In this document: piece by piece, positions 1 through 10,843 of the stretch
Layout of the letters: every line of letters starts with the position of its first letter
Position numbering within the stretch: position 1 is the stretch's first letter
DNA from: Streptomyces hokutonensis
GTDB lineage: Bacteria; Actinomycetota; Actinomycetes; Streptomycetales; Streptomycetaceae
NCBI RefSeq assembly: GCF_000376565.1
Contig: NZ_BARG01000025.1
Location: 1 to 64,000, forward strand
Reading direction: 5' to 3'
Length of the DNA: 64,000 nt
Notes under the pieces: model-generated
What the model was told of the DNA's origin: nothing
What the model saw: only the letters and a program-made list of their open reading frames with translations
Database searches by the model: none
Translations under genes and position numbers: made by a program

Positions 1-76
1 AACGGATCGATCCATGTCGAGTCATCCGCTGGAGTCACCCCTCCTACGCCTGCCCACGCAACAGTTGGCCCGCTGG

Positions 77-289
77 CTACGGAACTGCCTGCAAACTCAG
101 AGGGCAGTGCAACATCCATGAGCAGACCTTCTGTTGCTCCAGCCACTTGAAGACTTCGGCTCGCTTGTAGAGGATCTTGGCGTTCCTGCCTCGGCCGAGC
201 TTGTAGCCCTTCAAGCCAAGTTTTGATGCCTCCCTGTAGACCCAGCTCGTGGACATATTGAGCATTACAGCGACCTGAGAAGTATCCAT
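77..289 (-). CDS. Excisionase-like helix-turn-helix protein
   Basis: A 70-residue protein whose first ~53 residues have the layout of the excisionase/AlpA winged-HTH family (HTH_17): a start like DTSQVAVMLNMSTSWVYREA, then a short wing (KLGRGRNAKILY) and a closing helix ending in WLEQQ. Such proteins bind DNA and steer site-specific recombination or plasmid/ICE gene expression. Codon use (GAT, ACT, TCT, AAT, AAA, TTG, CTT) is much less GC3-biased than every other gene here, which fits transfer from a mobile element. No integrase, rep gene or att site is visible on the 3' side, so it may be an orphan or the edge of an element lying left of the window. No clear ribosome binding site precedes the ATG, so the start is uncertain. 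Confidence 0.6.
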   Translation of the reverse strand: MDTSQVAVMLNMSTSWVYREASKLGLKGYKLGRGRNAKILYKRAEVFKWLEQQKVCSWMLHCPLSLQAVP

Positions 290-949
290 AGGACGGGCTC
301 GATGCTGCGGCGCCGGTGCGACGAGTCGACATCAGAGCGAGTCTCGGCGGGATGCGACTGCGGTTCCACGTGCAAGATGGCTCCTTGAGGCTGGCCCGAG
401 CCCTGTGACGGCGGCGCTCGCGCTCTGCTCTGGCCCAGTTCTAAACGTTCTTGACACTCGCCCCTGTGCCAGAAGCCACCGGCCGAGCTGCAGACATGGT
501 CATCAGGGACGCCGGTCTGGCTTGGCCGTGATTCAGCGCTATATGGCCCCGCCGCGTCGGCCGCTCAGGCTTCCTGGAACTGCGGTCACCTCTTCCTGCG
601 GGCCGGAATGAGAGAGGGGTGGCCAGTTGACCGAAGGCGGCACGTGGCCCGATTTCCGATCGTGTGACTTCGCACCTGATGACCGTCCAGACCGTCCGAG
701 TGGCGATGCTCACTGACGTCCTTCAGATGGTGCTGGGTAGGCTCGGGTCGTCGTCGCGGTGGCGTCCGCGACAGTGATGGATGCCCTCTTCGGTCGCCTG
801 ACGAGGTGTCAGGAAAGTCGGCAAGTGGTCAGCATGAGTCCTGAAAAACCCAGGGAAAGCTGCCCGTACATGCGACTCGTTGTAGGGTGAGGAAACAGCC
901 CTTGACCTGCAAAAACGCAGGCAGGGAGCCTACCTGTGGGAGCACCCCG
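290..949. other. Intergenic stretch without a credible gene
   Basis: Open frames of 60-150 codons occur on both strands here, but none has a convincing start signal, recognisable domain or consistent codon bias. A 6-bp inverted repeat CCTGAC/GTCAGG with a 5-base spacer lies at 797-813. A -10-like TAGGGT is at 883-888 without a good -35. A small hairpin CCTGC/GCAGG with an A-rich loop at 906-921 would fall in the panD leader. The stretch may contain decayed coding DNA linked to the excisionase-like gene. Confidence 0.5.
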
Positions 950-1369
950 ATGTTGCGCACCATGTTCAAGTCCAAGATCCACCGTGCCACCGTCACCCAG
1001 GCCGACCTGCACTATGTCGGCTCCGTCACCATCGACGCCGAGCTGCTGGACGCCGCCGATCTGCTGCCCGGCGAGCTGGTCCACATCGTCGACATCACCA
1101 ACGGCGCCCGCCTCGAGACGTACGTCATCGAGGGCGAGAGGGGCTCGGGCGTGATCGGCATCAACGGTGCCGCCGCCCATCTCGTCCACCCCGGAGACCT
1201 GGTGATCATCATCAGTTACGCTCAGGTGTCCGACGCCGAGGCGCGGGCGCTTCGGCCCCGGGTCGTGCATGTGGACTCCGCCAACCGGATCGTGGGCCTA
1301 GGTGCCGATCCGTCCGAGCCGGTGCCGGGTTCCGAGCAGGCGCGCAGCCCGCAGGCCGTCACGGCCTGA
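950..1369 (+). CDS. panD: Aspartate 1-decarboxylase
   Basis: Pyruvoyl-dependent decarboxylase that makes beta-alanine from L-aspartate for pantothenate and coenzyme A. The 139-residue length matches the family. The autocleavage site is visible as YVGSV, where cleavage between Gly and Ser makes the beta chain and the pyruvoyl-bearing alpha chain. The conserved [15 protein letters not shown] start and the [16 protein letters not shown] and [10 protein letters not shown] blocks are present. I place the start at ATG 950 because GGGAG lies just upstream; ATG 962 is an alternative, and an in-frame upstream extension to 887 has no family support. The coenzyme A gene panC is not next to it; the following GNAT gene begins 22 bases after the stop, so the two are probably co-transcribed. 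Confidence 0.95.
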   Translation: MLRTMFKSKIHRATVTQADLHYVGSVTIDAELLDAADLLPGELVHIVDITNGARLETYVIEGERGSGVIGINGAAAHLVHPGDLVIIISYAQVSDAEARALRPRVVHVDSANRIVGLGADPSEPVPGSEQARSPQAVTA

Positions 1370-1391
1370 CCACCACACCAGGAGAAGGCCC

Positions 1392-1736
1392 ATGAGCGAG
1401 ATCGAGATCCGCGACGACCGGGCGGCGGGCCGCCTGGAGGCGATCGGCGACGGTGAAGTCGTAGGCCACATCGAGTACTTCGTCCTCGAATCCCCCGCGC
1501 GCGCCCTCGTCCCCGTCCACACCATCGTGGAACCGGCCCACGAGGGAAAGGGCATCGCGGGTTCCCTGGCCCGCGAGCTGTACGGCATCGCCGCGCGCGA
1601 GGGCATCGTCGTCGCCCCGCTCTGCCCCTACGTCGTGAAGTGGGCGGCCCGCCACCCCGACGAGGCCCCGGCCGCCGACCCCGCGCTGCAGAAGGCGGCG
1701 ATGGAGTGGCTGACGGCGCATCCCGGCCGGTTCTAG
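1392..1736 (+). CDS. Small GNAT-type N-acetyltransferase (YidJ-like)
   Basis: A 114-residue protein of the short GNAT class (PF14542 type). It has the acetyl-CoA binding segment VEPAHEGKGIAGSLARELY followed by the typical CPYVVKWAARHPD tail. The in-frame upstream extension is rejected because GGAGAAGG sits just ahead of ATG 1392. The acceptor substrate is unknown; members of this class are mostly uncharacterised. The 22-base gap from panD suggests an operon, but nothing links it to pantothenate synthesis. Confidence 0.85.
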   Translation: MSEIEIRDDRAAGRLEAIGDGEVVGHIEYFVLESPARALVPVHTIVEPAHEGKGIAGSLARELYGIAAREGIVVAPLCPYVVKWAARHPDEAPAADPALQKAAMEWLTAHPGRF

Positions 1737-1778
1737 ACGGATATCGGCAGCGGTTCCAGAAGGAAAGGCCCAGCCCGC

Positions 1779-2417
1779 GTGCTCGCCCTGCTCCACACCT
1801 CGCCCGCCCACGTCCCGGTCTTCGACGTCCTGCGCGACGAGGACCACCAGGGCCTGGAACTACGGCACTACGTCGAGGAGGACCTGCTCGCACGGGCCCG
1901 CCGCGAGGGCCCGGAAGCGGTGACCGACGCGGTACGGGACGTGCTGCGGGAGGCCGTCGCCGACGGTGCCCGGGCGGTGCTGTGCACCTGCTCGACGATC
2001 GGCGCGGTGGCGGAGTCGGCCGGGGTCGGTGTCGGCGTACCGGTGCTGCGCGGCGACCGCCCGATGGCGGCGGCGGCCGTCGCCGCGGGTGCGCGTGTCG
2101 TCGTGGCCGCCACGCTGGAGAGCACGCTGCGACCGACCGCGGCGCTGATCGAGGAGGAGGCCCGCCGCATCGGCCGCTCCGTCACTGTCCGCACCCTGCT
2201 CGTCGACGGCGCCTGGGCCCACTTCGAGTCCGGCGACACGGAGGGCTGCGCCCGTCTGGTCGCCGATGCGGTGAACGCGGTGGGGGACGCCGACGCGATC
2301 GTCCTCGCGCAGGGGTCCATGGCTGGCGCCCAGCAACTGACCACCACGCCCGTGCCGGTGCTGTCGAGCCCGCGGCTGGGGTTGGGGGCGGGGGCTCGGG
2401 CGGTGCGCTTCGGGTGA
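1779..2417 (+). CDS. Aspartate/glutamate racemase-like protein
   Basis: A 212-residue protein related to the Asp/Glu/hydantoin racemase superfamily. The first cysteine motif is present as VLCTCSTIG near residues 67-75. The second half has IVLAQGSMAG where true racemases carry a cysteine motif such as LGCTG, so the two-cysteine acid-base pair appears incomplete. That argues against simple amino-acid racemisation and for a single-cysteine isomerase/decarboxylase-like role or a non-catalytic function; this is inference. GTG 1779 is preceded by AAGGAAAGG. It lies 42 bases after the GNAT gene on the same strand. Confidence 0.7.
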   Translation: MLALLHTSPAHVPVFDVLRDEDHQGLELRHYVEEDLLARARREGPEAVTDAVRDVLREAVADGARAVLCTCSTIGAVAESAGVGVGVPVLRGDRPMAAAAVAAGARVVVAATLESTLRPTAALIEEEARRIGRSVTVRTLLVDGAWAHFESGDTEGCARLVADAVNAVGDADAIVLAQGSMAGAQQLTTTPVPVLSSPRLGLGAGARAVRFG

Positions 2418-2527
2418 GTCTGGGTGGCCCGCGCCCCGCGTGAGCCCGGCCGGGTGAGTGGTGGCGCGGGTGACGGGTAGGCGGGGGAGTAGTCCAGAGC
2501 CGATGTACCCACTGGCTGGAGGACACC

Positions 2528-2803
2528 ATGACCAACCCGTACCCCGACCCCGTGCCACCCGGACCCACTCCTGGGCCCGACCCCGTACCTCCGGGACCGA
2601 CCCCGGGCCCTGGTCCCGTACCGCCGGGTCCCACACCTGGCCCGGACCCGGAACCCCCGACGCCCCGGCCCACACCGCCGCCGGGCCCCTTCCCCGGCCC
2701 GTCCCCGGTCCCGCCCGGCCCGACCCCGGAGCCCTCTCCGTCGCCCATCCCACCGGGCCCGGAACCCGTGCCGAACCCGGAGCCGGGACCGCCGCTCACC
2801 TGA
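2528..2803 (+). CDS. Proline-rich low-complexity small protein
   Basis: A 91-residue protein made almost wholly of Pro, Gly, Asp, Glu, Thr and Ser, with imperfect units such as PVPPGPTPGPDP repeated about seven times. It has no signal peptide, no hydrophobic segment and no cysteine. GGAGG lies 6 bases before ATG 2528, which is the best evidence that it is translated. Such a sequence would form an extended polyproline-II chain. A longer open frame on the opposite strand across the same bases is Gly/Arg-rich and looks like a shadow. Function is unknown. Confidence 0.6.
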   Translation: MTNPYPDPVPPGPTPGPDPVPPGPTPGPGPVPPGPTPGPDPEPPTPRPTPPPGPFPGPSPVPPGPTPEPSPSPIPPGPEPVPNPEPGPPLT

Positions 2804-2911
2804 AGCCGGCCGTATGAAGCCGGGCGGGTGCACGTCGCCCACCTGGAGCCGGCCGGCGACCGTGACGCCCGCCGGCCGCGCTCAGCGCGCCCTCCTGGCA
2901 GGATGGCCGAC

Positions 2912-3265
2912 ATGGAACGTGTGCTTGGAATCGGCGGACACTTCATGCGGGCCGGTGACCCGGCGGCGCTCGGCGCCTGGTACCGCGACTGCCTCGGCCT
3001 GGACGTCGACGAGCACGGGCTGTGGCAGCAGGAAGCCGGGCCGACGGTGTTCGCGGCCTTTCCGGCCGACACCGACTACTTCGGGTCCCGCACCCAGCAG
3101 ACCATGCTCAACTTCCGCGTCCGCGACCTCGACGCGATGCTCGCGCAGCTGCGCGCCAAGGGCGCGGACGTGGACGCGGAGACGCAGGACATGGACGGCG
3201 TCGGACGGTTCGGCTGGGTCACCGACCCCGAGGGCAACCGCATCGAACTGTGGCAGCCCGCCTGA
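2912..3265 (+). CDS. VOC superfamily (glyoxalase/bleomycin-resistance fold) protein
   Basis: A 117-residue single VOC module: beta-alpha-beta-beta-beta halves beginning RVLGIGGHFMRAGDPAALGA and ending TDPEGNRIELWQPA, where the Glu is the usual metal ligand of the second half. Family members are metal-dependent lyases, isomerases, dioxygenases or drug-binding proteins, and the substrate cannot be told. Start ATG 2912 follows AGGATGG; ATG 2903 is also possible. The stop codon lies inside the left arm of a hairpin that probably terminates transcription from both sides. Confidence 0.85.
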   Translation: MERVLGIGGHFMRAGDPAALGAWYRDCLGLDVDEHGLWQQEAGPTVFAAFPADTDYFGSRTQQTMLNFRVRDLDAMLAQLRAKGADVDAETQDMDGVGRFGWVTDPEGNRIELWQPA

Positions 3266-3286
3266 CCGGATCCCCGGCAGGCGGGC
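3256..3286. terminator. Bidirectional hairpin between convergent genes
   Basis: GCCCGCCTG (3256-3264) pairs perfectly with CAGGCGGGC (3278-3286) across a 13-base loop that itself holds CCGG repeats. It overlaps the VOC stop codon and ends 19 bases before the gnd stop on the other strand, the expected place for a shared terminator. There is no T-run, as is usual in Streptomyces. Confidence 0.7.
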
Positions 3287-3304
3287 TCGGCACAGCGGCA
3301 GACG

Positions 3305-7276
<3,972 letters not shown>

Positions 7277-7397
7277 CGGCAGCTCCTCTGCGTCAGGCGG
7301 GCACCTCTGGCACCACGCGGCGAACGGTCGGCTTTCATACAGAACACGATGCCTGTCGATGTTCTTCCCGTCGTCGTACCTGAGCACCGATTGGGTA

Positions 7398-7415
7398 GTA
7401 CTGCCGATGGAGTAC
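7398..7415. promoter_or_regulatory. Dyad GTACT-N8-AGTAC in the divergent DMT/FhuF region
   Basis: GTACT at 7398-7402 and AGTAC at 7411-7415 form a perfect 5-bp inverted repeat between the two divergent genes, a plausible regulator site. The arms are short, so chance occurrence cannot be excluded. Confidence 0.3.
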
Positions 7416-7450
7416 GAAACCGCCCTTGTCCTCCCCAAGGTGGGTGACAT

Positions 7451-7467
7451 CAGGGGGACACCCCCTG
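7451..7467. promoter_or_regulatory. CAGGGGG/CCCCCTG hairpin abutting the FhuF-like start
   Basis: A perfect 7-bp inverted repeat with a 3-base ACA loop ends two bases before GTG 7469. The purine arm is the only Shine-Dalgarno-like run upstream of that start, so folding of the mRNA would hide it; alternatively the repeat is a DNA operator. Either way it is positioned to control the FhuF-like gene. Confidence 0.45.
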
Positions 7468-7468
7468 G

Positions 7469-8236
7469 GTGGAACCCCTAGAAGCCTTGGTACTACTGCT
7501 GTTCGTGGACCTCGACCCCGAACTCGCCGCGCTCCGCGCCCTCGGCGGCTTCTTCGTACTACGCACGGGCGCGGCCCCGAACGGCCCGCTGCCGACGCTC
7601 GCGGCGACCTACGAAAACCCGGTGCCGGATGTTTACGGAAATTCCCTGACTTTCCGTGTCCATGCCGTCGCGGAACGTCTCCAGGCCCCTGAGGTGCGGA
7701 TTGCCGCCTCGATCGCACAACAGGCGCTCGCGGCCCGCTTGTGGTCGGCTGCGCTGGGCTGCGCCGCCCTCTACGGCCGCATCCCGGACCTCGACCCGCG
7801 CCTGCTGCACTGGGACGCGGGCAGCAGCGCCCCGGACGACCTGTGGCTGGCCGAGGTCCGCCCGCTGCCCGTCGACGCCCTGGTGGACGTCGTGCTCCAC
7901 GGCCACCTGGAGCCCCTGAACGCGGCCCTGGTCGCCCACCACCACATGTCCGCCGGCCTCCTGTGGGGCAACGCGGCCTCCGCGCTGGCGGGCGCGGCCC
8001 GTGAACTCGACCGGTGGGCACGCGCGCGTGGCCGTCCGGAAGTGGCCACGCGCGCGCGTGCCCTCACGGCGGAACTGCTCGCCCATCCCCTCCTGGCGGG
8101 CACCGGAACCCTCACCGGAACCGCCTTCCGGCGCCGCAGCTGCTGCCTCTACTACCGGGTCCCCGGGGGCGGGGTCTGCGGCGACTGCTGCTTCACACAG
8201 CCGCCCGGCCCTTCCGCGAAAGCCGCTTCTGGGTGA
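7469..8236 (+). CDS. FhuF-like [2Fe-2S] iron reductase family protein
   Basis: A 255-residue protein with the C-terminal cysteine signature of FhuF ferric-siderophore reductases: RRSCCLYYRVP...CGDCC near residues 223-244, which binds a [2Fe-2S] cluster. Upstream are helical segments typical of the family (AAGLLWGNAASALAGAAREL-type). It would release iron from ferric siderophores in the cytoplasm. No siderophore transporter is adjacent; the nearest partner is the divergent DMT exporter. The GTG start overlaps the edge of a strong hairpin, and an internal start is possible. No DmdR/IdeR-type box was recognised upstream. Confidence 0.78.
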   Translation: MEPLEALVLLLFVDLDPELAALRALGGFFVLRTGAAPNGPLPTLAATYENPVPDVYGNSLTFRVHAVAERLQAPEVRIAASIAQQALAARLWSAALGCAALYGRIPDLDPRLLHWDAGSSAPDDLWLAEVRPLPVDALVDVVLHGHLEPLNAALVAHHHMSAGLLWGNAASALAGAARELDRWARARGRPEVATRARALTAELLAHPLLAGTGTLTGTAFRRRSCCLYYRVPGGGVCGDCCFTQPPGPSAKAASG

Positions 8237-8275
8237 CCATGAGTGCAATCAGCCGCTGAGAACAAGGGGTTACGG

Positions 8276-9427
8276 GTGCGAGTGGGACTGCTGACCCGGG
8301 AGTACCCGCCGGATGTGTACGGCGGCGCGGGCGTCCATGTGGAGTTCCTGGCCCGGGAGTTGAGGCCCCTGGTCGACCTCGACGTGCACTGCTGGGGCGA
8401 GGGCCGTACGGAGGGCGTCGTACGCCACCGCTCCTGGCCGACCCTGGACGGCGCCAACGACGCCCTGCGCACCTTCTCCGTGGACCTCTCCATGGCCGCC
8501 GCGCTCGAAGGCCGCGAACTCGTCCACTCCCACACCTGGTACGCCAACCTGGCCGGCCACTTCGCCAAGCTCCTCTACGGCGTCCCGCACGTGATGACCG
8601 CCCACTCCCTGGAGCCGCTGCGCCCCTGGAAGGCCGAGCAGCTCGGCGGCGGATACGCCCTCTCCAGCTGGGCCGAGCGCACCGCGATCGAGGCGGCCGA
8701 CGCCGTGGTCGCCGTATCGGGAGCCATGCGCGAGGACATCCTCGCCTGCTACCCGTCGCTGGACCCGGCAACGGTGCGGGTCATCCACAACGGCATCGAC
8801 ACCACGCTCTACCGCCCCGACCACGGCACCGACGTCCTCACCCGGCTCGGCATCGACCCCGACCGCCCCTACGTGCTGTTCGTCGGCCGGATCACCCGCC
8901 AGAAGGGCGTGCCCCATCTGCTGCGCGCGGTGCGCGGCCTCGACCCGGCCGCGCAGGTCGTGCTGTGCGCGGGCGCTCCCGACACGCCGGAGATCGACCG
9001 GGAGTTCCGCGACCTCTTCGAGGAGCTGAGCCGGGTCCGCGAGGGCGTGCACTGGATCCCCCAGATGCTGCCCCGCCCGGAGGTCATCCAGCTCCTCACC
9101 CACGCCACCGTCTTCGCCTGCCCCTCGGTCTACGAGCCCCTGGGCATCGTCAACCTGGAGGCGATGGCCTGCGGTACGGCCGTGGTCGCCTCGCGTGTCG
9201 GGGGCATCCCCGAGGTGGTGGCGGACGGCGAGACCGGCCTGCTGGTGTCCATCGAGGAAAACTTCGAGGAGAACCTGGCGGCGGCCCTCGACTCCGTGCT
9301 CGCCGACCCGGAGACTGCGAAGCGCATGGGCGAGGCGGGGCGGAAGCGCGCGGTGGGCGAGTTCGGCTGGGACGCCGTGGCGCTGCGCACCGCGCGGCTC
9401 TACGAGGAGATCCTCAAACAGGCTTAG
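8276..9427 (+). CDS. glgA: ADP-glucose glycosyltransferase, glycogen synthase/GlgM type
   Basis: A 383-residue GT4 glycosyltransferase. It opens VGLLTREYPPDVYGGAGVHV, the sugar-nucleotide loop of the actinobacterial enzyme, and has the GT-B features LFVGRITRQKGVPHLL and the EX7E block EPLGIVNLEAMACGTAVVAS. The mycobacterial relative GlgM makes maltose 1-phosphate from ADP-glucose and glucose 1-phosphate, feeding the GlgE alpha-glucan route; the same activity is likely here, since actinobacterial glgA genes of this length group with it. AAGGGG precedes GTG 8276. glgC, which supplies ADP-glucose, follows after 51 bases on the same strand. Confidence 0.92.
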   Translation: MRVGLLTREYPPDVYGGAGVHVEFLARELRPLVDLDVHCWGEGRTEGVVRHRSWPTLDGANDALRTFSVDLSMAAALEGRELVHSHTWYANLAGHFAKLLYGVPHVMTAHSLEPLRPWKAEQLGGGYALSSWAERTAIEAADAVVAVSGAMREDILACYPSLDPATVRVIHNGIDTTLYRPDHGTDVLTRLGIDPDRPYVLFVGRITRQKGVPHLLRAVRGLDPAAQVVLCAGAPDTPEIDREFRDLFEELSRVREGVHWIPQMLPRPEVIQLLTHATVFACPSVYEPLGIVNLEAMACGTAVVASRVGGIPEVVADGETGLLVSIEENFEENLAAALDSVLADPETAKRMGEAGRKRAVGEFGWDAVALRTARLYEEILKQA

Positions 9428-9478
9428 TGTGCGCTGCTCAGGGGCAGGCTGGGATCAACCAGGGTGAGGGGAGCGGCC

Positions 9479-10699
9479 ATGCGTCGTGGTGGTCCTTCGG
9501 TGCTCGGAATCGTGCTCGCGGGCGGTGAGGGCAAGCGACTGATGCCCCTGACCGCGGACCGCGCGAAACCGGCGGTCACGTTCGGCGGGACGTACCGTCT
9601 CGTGGACTTCGTGCTGTCCAATCTCGTCAACGCCGACGTCCTGCGCATCTGCGTCCTCACGCAGTACAAGTCGCACTCGCTGGACCGCCACATCACCACC
9701 ACCTGGCGCATGTCCAGCCTGCTCGGCAACTACGTCACACCGGTCCCGGCGCAGCAGCGCCTGGGCCCGCGCTGGTACCTCGGCAGTGCGGACGCGATCC
9801 TCCAGTCGCTGAACCTGATCTACGACGAGCGCCCCGAGTACGTCGCGGTCTTCGGCGCCGACCACGTCTACCGCATGGACCCGCGGCAGATGCTCGCCCA
9901 GCACATCGACAGCGGCGCGGGCGTCACCGTGGCCGGAATCCGCGTCCCGCGCGCGGAGTCCTCGCAGTTCGGCGTGATCACCCCGGGCTCGGACGGCCAG
10001 ACGGTCGAGCGCTTCCTGGAGAAGCCCGCCGACCCGCCGGGCCTGGTCGACGACCCGGAGTGCGTCTACGCCTCGATGGGCAACTACATCTTCACCACCA
10101 AGACCCTGATAGAGGCCCTCCAGCGGGACGCCGAGGACATCGGCTCGGTGCACGACATGGGCGGCTCGATCCTGCCCGCGCTCACCGACCGGGGCGAGGC
10201 CGCGCTGTACGACTTCAGCGCCAACCACGTCCCCGGCGAGACCACCCGCGACCAGGGCTACTGGCGGGACGTCGGCACCCTGGACGCCTACTACGACGCC
10301 CACATGGACCTGATCGCCGAGCGCCCCGCCTTCAACCTCTTCAACCGCAACTGGCCCATCTACACCCACTCCGGCCAGCTCTCCCCGGCCCGCTTCAACG
10401 CCGGCGGCATGGCCAGCGAGTCGATCATCAGCTCCGGGTGCCTCATCCGCGGCCAGGTCACGCGCTCGGTGCTGTCCCCGGGCGTGGTGGTCGACCCGGG
10501 AGCCGTCGTCCAGGGTTCGATCCTGCACGACAACGTCCACATCGGGCGGGGTGCCGTGGTCCGGGGCGCCGTCCTCGACAAGAACGTCGAGGTGCCGCCG
10601 GGCGCGACGATAGGCGTCAACCCGGAGCGCGACGCCGACCTGTACACGGTCTCCAAGGGCGGGGTCATCGCCCTCGGTAAGGGCCAACTGGTCACGTAG
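9479..10699 (+). CDS. glgC: Glucose-1-phosphate adenylyltransferase
   Basis: A 406-residue ADP-glucose pyrophosphorylase that commits glucose 1-phosphate to glycogen. It has the N-terminal nucleotidyltransferase motif [16 protein letters not shown] with the RAKPAV segment, the YLGSADAI and [13 protein letters not shown] catalytic blocks, and a C-terminal left-handed beta-helix of hexapeptides ([20 protein letters not shown]) with the allosteric site. GAGGGGAG lies 5 bases before ATG 9479. It forms an operon with glgA and is followed by a strong hairpin. Confidence 0.97.
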   Translation: MRRGGPSVLGIVLAGGEGKRLMPLTADRAKPAVTFGGTYRLVDFVLSNLVNADVLRICVLTQYKSHSLDRHITTTWRMSSLLGNYVTPVPAQQRLGPRWYLGSADAILQSLNLIYDERPEYVAVFGADHVYRMDPRQMLAQHIDSGAGVTVAGIRVPRAESSQFGVITPGSDGQTVERFLEKPADPPGLVDDPECVYASMGNYIFTTKTLIEALQRDAEDIGSVHDMGGSILPALTDRGEAALYDFSANHVPGETTRDQGYWRDVGTLDAYYDAHMDLIAERPAFNLFNRNWPIYTHSGQLSPARFNAGGMASESIISSGCLIRGQVTRSVLSPGVVVDPGAVVQGSILHDNVHIGRGAVVRGAVLDKNVEVPPGATIGVNPERDADLYTVSKGGVIALGKGQLVT

Positions 10700-10712
10700 A
10701 TACCGAAGATCG

Positions 10713-10741
10713 GCCCCGGTGCGTCTCGACCGCACCGGGGC
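10713..10741 (+). terminator. Hairpin terminator after glgC
   Basis: GCCCCGGTGCG (10713-10723) pairs perfectly with CGCACCGGGGC (10731-10741) across a 7-base loop, 14 bases after the glgC stop. It is followed by CTTCG rather than a T-run, the normal Streptomyces form. Confidence 0.85.
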
Positions 10742-10773
10742 TTCGCCGTGCCCTGACCCTGGCTTGTCATGTC

Positions 10774-10831
10774 CCTGGACGGAAGGCGGAATCCGTGTTG
10801 TCATGCCAACTGCTGCCCATGACAACGTTGT
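10774..10831. promoter_or_regulatory. Operator cluster before the glycosidase operon: TTGTCATG repeats and ACAACGTTGT palindrome
   Basis: TTGTCATG occurs at 10774-10781 and again within GTTGTCATG at 10797-10805, and its inverse CATGACAAC is at 10818-10826, giving a perfect 9-bp inverted repeat. Overlapping the last is the palindrome ACAACGTTGT (10822-10831), 12 bases before the start codon. A central CG in an AACGTT palindrome is the hallmark of LacI/GalR operators, and the 10-mer GACAACGTTG recurs before the sugar ABC operon near 60.28 kb. Confidence 0.55.
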
Positions 10832-10843
10832 TATGGAGGTTCC

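Noticed and set aside
441..713. 90-codon minus-strand frame in the gap before panD
   Set aside because: No start signal, no motif and amino-acid composition of random GC-rich DNA.
2182..3072. Gly/Arg-rich minus-strand frame opposite the proline-rich gene
   Set aside because: No ribosome site and crosses the VOC and racemase-like genes; Gly/Arg repeats are the expected antisense of Pro-rich codons.
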